From an uncultured Bacilli bacterium (GTDB lineage: Bacteria > Bacillota_I > Bacilli_A > RF39 > UBA660): a stretch of 33,189 bases of DNA. Every line of letters starts with the position of its first letter. The first letter of the stretch is position 1. The notes under the pieces were generated by a model. That model saw only the letters and a program-made list of their open reading frames with translations. It was not told where the DNA came from and searched no databases. The position numbers and the translations under genes were made by a program. The stretch is from the NCBI GenBank assembly GCA_934132915.1, contig CAKPAK010000006.1:1-33189 (forward strand). The letters are read 5' to 3'. Below are positions 9,123-16,533 of the stretch, piece by piece.

Positions 9123-9242
9123 TTAAAAGAAACAAGAACCCAGTATAATAGCAAGCAAAATGTACAAAACAATAATAATTAAAAATCCATTTCCAACACC
9201 AGAACAAGAAGTATTACAATTATTATTACAATTAGAAGTCAT
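9123..9242 (-). CDS. YjcZ-like micro-protein, Asn/Cys-rich head
   Basis: 39 residues: a polar head with three cysteines (TSNCNNNCNTSCS), a GVGNG turn and a single hydrophobic helix (FLIIIVLYILLAIILG) ending in SCFF. The head, glycine turn and Ile/Leu helix match the layout of the YjcZ/SscA group of small spore-associated membrane proteins. The start is fixed by a strong AAGGAGGTG site seven to eight bases upstream. The helix could sit in a spore membrane or the mother-cell membrane; the function is unknown. It follows its 26-residue neighbour by 26 bases and shares its transcript. At this length homology rests on pattern only. Confidence 0.7.
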   Translation of the reverse strand: MTSNCNNNCNTSCSGVGNGFLIIIVLYILLAIILGSCFF

Positions 9243-9268
9243 TTTCGATTCACCTCCTTAATATTTAT

Positions 9269-9349
9269 TTAAATCCATGCCCCTAATATGATAATCAATA
9301 AAATAAATAAAACTAACACTATAGCAGCGGAAGAGCCATAACCATTCAT
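9269..9349 (-). CDS. YjcZ-like micro-protein
   Basis: 26 residues, essentially one helix: NGYGSSAAIVLVLFILLIIILGAWI. The opening GYGSS-A and the LVLFILLIIILGA helix are the hallmark of the YjcZ family of sporulation-associated small proteins. ATG 9349 has a strong AAAGGAGGG site six bases before it. A sigma-K-like promoter (AC-N16-CATAAAATA) lies upstream, which independently fits late mother-cell expression. The exact function is unknown. Confidence 0.78.
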   Translation of the reverse strand: MNGYGSSAAIVLVLFILLIIILGAWI

Positions 9350-9377
9350 AGTATCCCTCCTTTTCTTCTTTCATGAT

Positions 9378-9404
9378 TATTTTATGGAAAAATAATAAAA
9401 TTGT
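9378..9404 (-). promoter_or_regulatory. Putative sigma-K-type promoter for the yjcZ-like pair
   Basis: On the minus strand an AC (9403-9404) is followed after 16 bases by CATAAAATA (9386 down to 9378), matching the AC / CATAnnnTA layout of B. subtilis sigma-K promoters. The first micro-gene starts 28 bases further on. Between here and the lipoprotein stop (9405-9587) I see only AT-rich sequence, no gene. Confidence 0.5.
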
Positions 9405-9587
9405 GAATGATATTCAATGAGAGAAATAACATTTTAAAATTTCTAAAATATTAACTAAATACACCAGATTATATTTCTTCACCAAAAATTCTAAAAAATA
9501 AAAATGAAGCCATTTTAATATAAAACGCTCCATAACAACATTACATAAATTGCAAACAAAAATCACACAAATTATATTTATTAATTT

Positions 9588-10304
9588 CTAAATTCTATTT
9601 TCTAAACTCCCTTTCTTTTTAAAAATCAAATAAAGAACCAAGCAAATAAAAACACCAAAAATAGAAACTGAAAATATATTGATATACTCTCCATCAAGAA
9701 ATTTTTGCAAAAATGTTCTATCATCAATAATTTTACTAGGATCACATACCAAATTAATTGCTTTAATATTATCCGGTGTAAAATACCAAACTAACTCGTT
9801 TTTATTAACCAAGTCCGCATTACTAGAAATAACTTTATAATGACTTTTAATTTTAATAGTTACTTTTTCCAACTTTTCTTCAATATTAAACCAAGAAAAA
9901 GTATCAGATGTACTAATTAATAAATAATCTTCCTTACCGTCACCATCATGATCATATCTTTGAATTACCACATCATCAAAGGTATTATTAATAATATTAG
10001 ATAATTTATAAGAAGAGTCCTTATAAACATAATTATAATTCAAAATATTTAAAACATCTTTCTTTAACAAAGAACTATTATAATACAAAGTACCAGATAA
10101 TTTTTCATAAGGATTAATCGTATTTATTTCACTACCGTAATAAACTGGATAAAATTTTTCATCAATATACTCATTTTCTGAAACATCACTAGAATATATA
10201 GTTAAATTTTCAACAGATCTATTACCCCCTAGTTCTAATTCATAAGTAGCAGAACATCCAGTCAAAAAGCAAAGAATAAAAAACAAATATATATTTTTTC
10301 TCAT
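9588..10304 (-). CDS. Lipoprotein with a C-terminal membrane helix, secretion-block member
   Basis: 238 residues. Signal peptide with lipobox FLTGCS, so Cys 18 should be acylated. A second anchor lies at the other end (about 210-230, IFSVSIFGVFICLVLYLIF, followed by KKK), so both ends of the extracytoplasmic domain are fixed to the membrane. The domain contains a DHDGDGKED sequence, a perfect DxDxDGxxD calcium loop as in dockerin and EF-hand sites. The opening ATYELEL and a late LVWYFTPDNIKAINL stretch faintly recall DUF3153/LppM-type lipoproteins, but I would not assign a family. The start has an AGGGAGGG site inside the end of the wall-hydrolase gene, nine bases away, so the two are one operon. 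Confidence 0.75.
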   Translation of the reverse strand: MRKNIYLFFILCFLTGCSATYELELGGNRSVENLTIYSSDVSENEYIDEKFYPVYYGSEINTINPYEKLSGTLYYNSSLLKKDVLNILNYNYVYKDSSYKLSNIINNTFDDVVIQRYDHDGDGKEDYLLISTSDTFSWFNIEEKLEKVTIKIKSHYKVISSNADLVNKNELVWYFTPDNIKAINLVCDPSKIIDDRTFLQKFLDGEYINIFSVSIFGVFICLVLYLIFKKKGSLENRI

Positions 10305-10313
10305 TATCCCTCC

Positions 10314-11780
10314 CTATTTTTTTTCACATGATTTACTATAATAACTAGACATATCTATAATAGAATATTTTCCCTCTAAACTAGAGTATTCGGCAAATTT
10401 AAAACCACCACTAGATGACTCCGCAGTAATAACAGAATCTCCCTTACTTTTCAACACAACACGAACATGTCCAAACTTTCCTCCTCCTTGATCATAAACC
10501 ATTAAATCACCTGGTTTAGCAGAAGATATGGCTTTAGAACTAGAATAAGCTTTACCATAATTATTCAAAAAGCCACCAGTAACATCAACCCCAAACTTAG
10601 AATTACATCCATTTTTAATTGCCCAAGAAGCAAAAGCAGAACAATCGTAACTACTAGTACCAAATCTTTCATCCAACCCCACTGCAACAGAATCATGTCC
10701 ACCACCATATTGATACCACAAATGATAACCTTTTTGATATAAACCATAAATTAGAGACTGCGCTGCTGTAGCAACACCCGAACCAGTTCCATATCCGGCT
10801 TTTTCCACATTAGATTTAATGTAATCATTTAATTGATCAAATCCATCTTGTCCAAGAACTTGTTTTATAGACTTCTTTAATTCTGGAGTAGAAGAAACAT
10901 CAGGATATTCTCCTAAATCCATAAAAGTTCCTGAAGAAGAAGTTCTAGTTGATTTACAATAAGAACCCAACTTATATAATTTTTTGTTCGCATAATCCTC
11001 CGCATCAGATTTACCACTAGCACCAGTTTCATCTAAAATTTGTTCATAATTTTTTCCTGAAGCTGCTTCACTTTGCCAATATAACTGAGTGGTAGCTTTA
11101 TACTCTGTTTCGTCCGCCCCACTTAAAGAAGTTATCTTACCATTATAAGAAGTTGATAAATATAAATCTCCATAAGTTTCTTTATAATATTTGCGCAGCA
11201 ACTCCAAATCTTCTTCGGTATAACTACGTTGTTGAGAAATAGAACCATTCATTTGACTTTGAGAATAATCACCCGGATAAGTATTCATATAACCATTCGA
11301 CTCAGTAGTAAGAATACAACCCGTTTTCAAGTCACACCATTGTTGATCCCTAGTACTCGCTCGAATAGTCACTGATTTAGTAGAACTATTGTATCTACCT
11401 CTCGCGAGCACATAAGTTCTAGCAGCAACAAATTTAACTTTAATATAATGCTCTGGTTTTGAAGACACCTTACCATCACATGCTCCAATTTCTGGACAAA
11501 CGACACCAATTAAATAATCTTCTAAACTAACGGTAGCAAGTACTGTAGTATTACTGCCATCCATTACTGTTACCTTAGTTTCCTCATAATTACATTCTGA
11601 TTCATATGAAATAGAAGAGCCTGAAGACCCTGACCCACCTTCAATAATACCAAGAATGAATAAAACAACAATAATAGGAAGAAAAAAGAAAAAAGCGGAA
11701 AAGCAACCACTACCAAATAAAAACAATAAAATTTTTCTTTTAAAAAATCTTGAAATAAAACTTTTACCATTCTCATTCAT
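10314..11780 (-). CDS. SpoIID + NlpC/P60-type bifunctional peptidoglycan hydrolase of the T4SS block
   Basis: 488 residues from ATG 11780, placed by a GGTGGTG site; GTG/ATG codons at 11792-11786 are in frame but overlap that site. A basic N-terminus and one membrane helix (about 17-46) anchor it. A Gly/Ser linker leads to a SpoIID-like lytic transglycosylase (about 65-270): SLEDYLIGVVCPEIG (Glu near 97 at the catalytic position), KFVAARTYVLAR, and GKNYEQIL at its end. The C-terminal 150 residues are an NlpC/P60-type cysteine peptidase, with Cys 380 in SSYDCSAFASW and His 438 in KFGHVRVVL. It would cut glycan and stem peptide to open the wall for the secretion channel, the VirB1 / Tn916 Orf14 role. 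In conjugation modules the first domain is normally lysozyme-like, so SpoIID here is unusual. Several extracellular cysteines are present. Confidence 0.88.
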   Translation of the reverse strand: MNENGKSFISRFFKRKILLFLFGSGCFSAFFFFLPIIVVLFILGIIEGGSGSSGSSISYESECNYEETKVTVMDGSNTTVLATVSLEDYLIGVVCPEIGACDGKVSSKPEHYIKVKFVAARTYVLARGRYNSSTKSVTIRASTRDQQWCDLKTGCILTTESNGYMNTYPGDYSQSQMNGSISQQRSYTEEDLELLRKYYKETYGDLYLSTSYNGKITSLSGADETEYKATTQLYWQSEAASGKNYEQILDETGASGKSDAEDYANKKLYKLGSYCKSTRTSSSGTFMDLGEYPDVSSTPELKKSIKQVLGQDGFDQLNDYIKSNVEKAGYGTGSGVATAAQSLIYGLYQKGYHLWYQYGGGHDSVAVGLDERFGTSSYDCSAFASWAIKNGCNSKFGVDVTGGFLNNYGKAYSSSKAISSAKPGDLMVYDQGGGKFGHVRVVLKSKGDSVITAESSSGGFKFAEYSSLEGKYSIIDMSSYYSKSCEKK

Positions 11781-11810
11781 GAACATCACCACCGCTTTTA
11801 AAAAAATTAA

Positions 11811-13595
11811 TTAAAATCCGCCACCAGAACCAAACGATTCCAATTCTTCCTCACTAACAATAACATTAATTTGCATTCTTCTATTACCACAAACAAATAA
11901 TGCATCACCTTGATTATACCTCTTAATACCTTCTCTTTCATTATCATTCAAATCAACAAGCATAGATAAATCATCAACAGATTGTTTCTTAAGTCCCATA
12001 ATCAAATAATACGAAGCATTATCAAAAATAGCCTTACCATGAACAATAATATCTTCACCAACAAAATCACTTGGTTGTTGTGTAATAATAATTGTACCAG
12101 TGTTATATTTTCTAGCTCGTCTTTGTACTTGAGCTAAAAATTCAGCACCAAGTGTATTTTTAGCACTTAATAATACATGAGCCTCATCTACAGACAAGAT
12201 AGTATTTACATTAGGATTTAAACATAATCCCCACGCATACTTTAATACATTAAATAGCAAAGCATTTCTTATATTTGCATCACTATTCATCAATTCCTTA
12301 ATATTAAATACTAAGAAATCTCCATCAGAATCAACACTCGTATGACCATTAAAATAATATTTTAATTCTCGTGTAAAAGGTCTAACTTTAATTTCAAGAC
12401 GTTCCATAATATCCCTCTCACGAGTTTTTTCTGTCATTGATCTAAGTCTACCTACAATTGTAGCATACACATCATCAAAAACAGGAAAATCTTTTGAAGT
12501 AAAATGACTAAAATCAGAATTAAAATCAATTCCAAATCTTGCATATGTATCTTGAACAACTTCACTAAACATATTCAAAACATCTTCCTCAATATCAGGA
12601 GAATAATACTTCATAAAGGCTTTCAAATTTTGTAAAGTTCTGTTTAATACGGTATATCCCAATCCATTTTTGATATCTTCTTCATCAGCATCAACAACAA
12701 CATCTAACGGATTAATTAACCCGTATGCTCCACCTTTTCCCAAATCAATAACTTGTCCACCATACATATTTGTCATTTCGCTAATCTCTCCCTCTGGATC
12801 AATTGCAACAATTTGATAACCATTTCGAATATGACTTCTAAGCATTAACTTAGCAGCAGTACTCTTTCCTGATCCAGAAGTACCCAAAATAATCATATTT
12901 GCATTATTACGATTATTTTCTTTTCTAATTTGATACAAGAATTGATTAAATAAAACAACACCACCAGAAAAGTCAACACCAAGTAAAGTAGATAAACCAT
13001 CATCTTTAATACTATCAAAAATAAATGGGTACATCGCTGCCATTGTCGATGCAGGCATTGGTGTTCCAATCCTTTGCTCGATTTCTTGAGAATCAAAAAT
13101 AGGCAACATCGATTTTAAAACTCTTTCTTGTTCAAAACGCAAAGGAATAGCTCTCATTTCCATAGCATCCAAATAATTTTTCAAAGAAAGTTTTTTACTA
13201 TCAAGTTGATCTTTTGTATCAGCAGTTACCATTAAATGCATTTGGAAATCAAAAGTCTTTGTTTGACTAGCGGTAAATTGCTGAATATAGTATTCCAAAC
13301 TCTCAACATCTTGACGAATTCTTTCTTGAATCGTAACATCTTTTTCTTGTTGATACTTAGCCTTTAAATCAGCAATTTCCTTATTCAACATTCTAGATAA
13401 TACGGAAAAAGGAAGCGGCATATGCTTAATAATTAACTTTACACCCGACATGTTTGTTAAATTTGCCAAATAGCCATGAGAAATGTATCTAGGATAAGAC
13501 ACAACAGTTAAAATAGTTGCATACTTATCACTAATACTAAAATCAGCAGATCGAAACTCAATGCCCTTAGGCGCTATCTCACTTTTAAATTTCAT
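11811..13595 (-). CDS. virB4: VirB4-type T4SS ATPase, C-terminal piece carrying the motor
   Basis: 594 residues. The first 170 match the CagE/TrbE/VirB4 middle region, including a coiled stretch (NKEIADLKAKYQQEKD). The ATPase follows: Walker A GTSGSGKST at 238-246, DPEGE near 266, Walker B TILSVDEAH at 465-473 and TQQPSD near 505. VirB4 is the conserved motor of all type IV secretion systems and sits at the inner face of the membrane. Here its usual N-terminal domain is a separate gene just upstream: the ATG (13595-13593) overlaps that gene's TGA as ATGA, so translation is coupled. Together the two products have about 780 residues, near the length of one-piece Gram-positive homologues. The C-terminus ends in FGSGGGF. 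Confidence 0.93.
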   Translation of the reverse strand: MKFKSEIAPKGIEFRSADFSISDKYATILTVVSYPRYISHGYLANLTNMSGVKLIIKHMPLPFSVLSRMLNKEIADLKAKYQQEKDVTIQERIRQDVESLEYYIQQFTASQTKTFDFQMHLMVTADTKDQLDSKKLSLKNYLDAMEMRAIPLRFEQERVLKSMLPIFDSQEIEQRIGTPMPASTMAAMYPFIFDSIKDDGLSTLLGVDFSGGVVLFNQFLYQIRKENNRNNANMIILGTSGSGKSTAAKLMLRSHIRNGYQIVAIDPEGEISEMTNMYGGQVIDLGKGGAYGLINPLDVVVDADEEDIKNGLGYTVLNRTLQNLKAFMKYYSPDIEEDVLNMFSEVVQDTYARFGIDFNSDFSHFTSKDFPVFDDVYATIVGRLRSMTEKTRERDIMERLEIKVRPFTRELKYYFNGHTSVDSDGDFLVFNIKELMNSDANIRNALLFNVLKYAWGLCLNPNVNTILSVDEAHVLLSAKNTLGAEFLAQVQRRARKYNTGTIIITQQPSDFVGEDIIVHGKAIFDNASYYLIMGLKKQSVDDLSMLVDLNDNEREGIKRYNQGDALFVCGNRRMQINVIVSEEELESFGSGGGF

Positions 13596-14158
13596 GAACT
13601 AATCACCGTCCCAAAATCTGTCCTCATTCCCCCATTTAAGAAATTATCCAAAATTGTTCTCAAATCTTCATTAGAAGTTTGTGCACTATCTAATCCACAA
13701 TTAGCAAGACCAGTAATAATTGTACGAAGTCTTTTTTGAATCATTTCTAAGTTTTTTTCTTTAAACAAAATATAATACTCTGTATCAGTAACGTTATTGT
13801 CCATAAAGCTATTTGCTTTCATAATATCTTGATTAATCATCTTACGAATAACTGGATTTGGTGTTTGGTTATATAATAACTGCAATCTAGCTAAATATCC
13901 AGAAATATCAACCGGTCTATCAGCACTAATCAACCAAAAATCAAAATCTATAGTATTATAAAAATTCTTAAGCCCTATAATAACATTATCCTGTGTAGAT
14001 TGATCTAAAATAAATATATTTCTTGGACGAATTTTAACACCAGTGACCCTCAATTTATTATCCAAAATAATCATACCATTTTCAATAGCCTTAACCGGTA
14101 TCCAATCTTCAGTATATTTACTTCTTGGATTTTGATTCTGTATCTTTGAATTGTTCAT
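13592..14158 (-). CDS. VirB4/TraE N-terminal domain as a separate gene
   Basis: 188 residues from ATG 14158 (GGTG five bases before it); the frame is open further up but there it overlaps the PrgI coding end. The sequence (WIPVKAIENGMIILDNKLRVTGVKIRPRNIFILD, then FYNTIDFDFWLISADRPVDI and YYILFKEKNLEMIQKRLRTI) is what normally forms the first 190 residues of Gram-positive VirB4 proteins, which contact PrgI and the membrane complex. It has no ATPase motifs. It overlaps prgI by 41 bases upstream and virB4-C by ATGA downstream. The natural reading is a genuine two-subunit VirB4: an ATGA junction is a normal operon joint, whereas decay would leave a shifted or interrupted frame. Confidence 0.82.
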   Translation of the reverse strand: MNNSKIQNQNPRSKYTEDWIPVKAIENGMIILDNKLRVTGVKIRPRNIFILDQSTQDNVIIGLKNFYNTIDFDFWLISADRPVDISGYLARLQLLYNQTPNPVIRKMINQDIMKANSFMDNNVTDTEYYILFKEKNLEMIQKRLRTIITGLANCGLDSAQTSNEDLRTILDNFLNGGMRTDFGTVISS

Positions 14159-14450
14159 AAAAACACCAACCTTTCCAAACATATCTTCTTCTTTCTGTAT
14201 AAAAACGATAAATACTACACAACGCACACAAAACATTTTGATAATTAGGAATAGGAAAAACTAATATACCACATATGCATCCTGGCAACATTGCAATCGA
14301 TACGGCAAGAAGATTACTAGATGGAACAATAGCCAAAGCTATCAAAGAAATTCCAACTCCCGTACAAAAAAGTATCAAATCAAAAGGTCTAAAAATATTA
14401 AATATCAAAGTCCCTTTTTTGGCATTAGCAGGAACTAAATAACTATTCAT
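14118..14450 (-). CDS. PrgI-family T4SS membrane protein
   Basis: 110 residues with two close membrane helices (about 25-45 and 50-70) and the family ending FYTERRRYVWKGWCFYE. PrgI-type proteins are small inner-membrane partners of VirB4 in Gram-positive conjugation systems and almost always precede it, as here. The binding site AAGGAG lies about eleven bases before ATG 14450. The last 41 bases overlap the next gene. Confidence 0.87.
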   Translation of the reverse strand: MNSYLVPANAKKGTLIFNIFRPFDLILFCTGVGISLIALAIVPSSNLLAVSIAMLPGCICGILVFPIPNYQNVLCALCSIYRFYTERRRYVWKGWCFYEQFKDTESKSKK

Positions 14451-14502
14451 TATATATCACACTCCTTTTTAAAATATAAAATATTAAAAAATAAAATAAT
14501 GC

Positions 14503-16512
14503 TTACTGCTTCTTATTAGAATTTACCCCTGCCGATTTATCATTTTGCATTGCCGCGCTAAAATCAGGTTGCATCTTAATAGAAGAAATATTACGACTAG
14601 TTGAAATAGAAACAGCATCAATTGTAGCTGCACTTGTTAAGTCAGTACCATGAATTACTGAACCATCATCCCTTTTCAAAACAACTTTACCACTATCTAC
14701 CATAGAAGCAATTTCTGATTGAAAGACTTTCATCGATTCTGCAACACTTTGATCCTTTGAATTACCAAAATTATGTCCTTGAAGTGCCGCCGTTATATGA
14801 TTATCTTTCAACATCTTATAGTCATCATACAAATCATTTATTTGACGATCAGTAGCACCTCTTGCCTTAGCATTCTCCCAAGCAGATTTCGCGATTTTAA
14901 CATTTTTAAAATTCTCTGCCATATCTTCTAAACTTTTTACAGATTTACTAACTTGCTCATTATTTGCAATAACTCTACTATACATTTGTCCCTTAGTTTC
15001 GCCAAAGTGAGCCGATAAATGAGAAGCAAATTTTCCTACAGTACTTCCACCACCAGTTATTAATTCATCATACTTATCATCGACGCTTCTTTGATTTTCC
15101 CAGCCTTTAGATACATTTGAAAATATATTTCCCTTTGCTGCTCCGGCTTTCAAGCCCCTTGGAATTGCTGACAAAGCACCGCCGGCACCACCTAAAAGAC
15201 TTCGAGGAACAGAACCGCCATTCTTTCTATTAATTTTATATCTAGAATATCCAGAAGCAGCAGCGCCTAACAAACCGATCGCAGTACCAGCAGTTGCTAC
15301 TTTTGCACCAGTCCTAAGACCAGATTTTATTTGAGTACCACCCAACATATCTTTCATGTGTATACCGCCAAACCCTAATTTACTAGCTCCAGCTGGAAAT
15401 AAATTTTGCAAAAGTTCAGGAGCTTTCTTTGCAAAAGCCAACAAAGCCAAAACCATTACAATAGTTAACAACCGCCTAGTCCCAATAGGATTAGATCCTG
15501 TAATTGTAAAACTATTCCAAAACGTCTGATCAGTTCCACTACCAAAAACTAAGGCTATCAAATAAATCATAAAATTTATAATAGCAATCCTTATAAAGAC
15601 ATCTAAATAGGTAGATGTATAAATTTTTGTCCACTTTGAAAACATCGAATCTTGCTTTGGTGAAAGATAAGAAACAATAGCCATAGGTGAAATAATTTCC
15701 AAAAATGCCAATTGAATCATCCGAATCCCAACACTAATACAATAGGAACCTAGTAAATAAACTGTATAAAGTCCAACGCCAAAACAAATCAACCAGTTAT
15801 AATCAATAATATATCCTTGCCTTTCTTCGCCATCCGCACCAGTATACGTTGTATATGCCATTAAACAAACATCAGCTAACGAGAAATCACCATTTTCAGT
15901 TATCCTTTCCTTCAAAGTATAGACTTCTTGTTGACAAAGTCGAACATTTTCATCCGTTCCAAGCACATTGCCATCCTCATCCAAATAATCCAACGAAACA
16001 TTATAGAAAGATGTAAATAACTCCGCGCTAAGTGCACCGCCAAAATGTTGAGTATCAACATCATATGGTAACAACAACTTTGAAATCACATGACTTTTTA
16101 CAACCGTTTTTTGGATTGAAAACAGAAGAGTGAATGTATAATTTGAAACACCCAACATAACAATTACCAAAAGAACTTTTTTAATAACATTGAAAGCGCC
16201 TTTATTTTTATCATTTATAGCATCCGGATCCAAGAGTATTCGAATAAAAGATACAATAACAAAAAATAACATAACTACACCTAAAATATATCCTACTCTA
16301 GTAGCTAAATTTTCTAATACCTCTTCATCTAATATTCTTGCTGAACATAAAGCTTCAAACAGTGTATATAAATCTATCAATAGTCTATAAATAATTGAAT
16401 TTACACTAAGGGATAGTGCCCGTACTGCACTCATTATCGCTCCTTGAAGCTTTTCTAATCCTTCAGATATCCAAGTTAACGGATTCCACCAAACAAAATC
16501 TAAGAAAAACAT
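14503..16512 (-). CDS. VirB6/TrbL-like polytopic channel protein
   Basis: 669 residues. Residues about 1-375 contain an N-terminal amphipathic region (WWNPLTWISEGLEKL), then around seven membrane helices with a large extracellular loop (about 150-230, holding two cysteines). The stretch LAFLEIISPMAIVSYLSPKQ followed by MFSKWTKIYTSTYLDVFIRI and, near 357, KKAPELLQNLFP is the recognisable core of Gram-positive VirB6/TrbL proteins. From about 375 comes a Gly/Ala segment and then a 270-residue soluble, charged tail that I do not recognise. It is predicted to form the membrane channel of the secretion complex. A strong TAGGAGGTG precedes the start, which lies 21 bases after the previous gene. Leu is mostly TTA and Arg mostly AGA. 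Confidence 0.88.
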   Translation of the reverse strand: MFFLDFVWWNPLTWISEGLEKLQGAIMSAVRALSLSVNSIIYRLLIDLYTLFEALCSARILDEEVLENLATRVGYILGVVMLFFVIVSFIRILLDPDAINDKNKGAFNVIKKVLLVIVMLGVSNYTFTLLFSIQKTVVKSHVISKLLLPYDVDTQHFGGALSAELFTSFYNVSLDYLDEDGNVLGTDENVRLCQQEVYTLKERITENGDFSLADVCLMAYTTYTGADGEERQGYIIDYNWLICFGVGLYTVYLLGSYCISVGIRMIQLAFLEIISPMAIVSYLSPKQDSMFSKWTKIYTSTYLDVFIRIAIINFMIYLIALVFGSGTDQTFWNSFTITGSNPIGTRRLLTIVMVLALLAFAKKAPELLQNLFPAGASKLGFGGIHMKDMLGGTQIKSGLRTGAKVATAGTAIGLLGAAASGYSRYKINRKNGGSVPRSLLGGAGGALSAIPRGLKAGAAKGNIFSNVSKGWENQRSVDDKYDELITGGGSTVGKFASHLSAHFGETKGQMYSRVIANNEQVSKSVKSLEDMAENFKNVKIAKSAWENAKARGATDRQINDLYDDYKMLKDNHITAALQGHNFGNSKDQSVAESMKVFQSEIASMVDSGKVVLKRDDGSVIHGTDLTSAATIDAVSISTSRNISSIKMQPDFSAAMQNDKSAGVNSNKKQ

Positions 16513-16533
16513 GTATATTCACCTCCTAAACAA

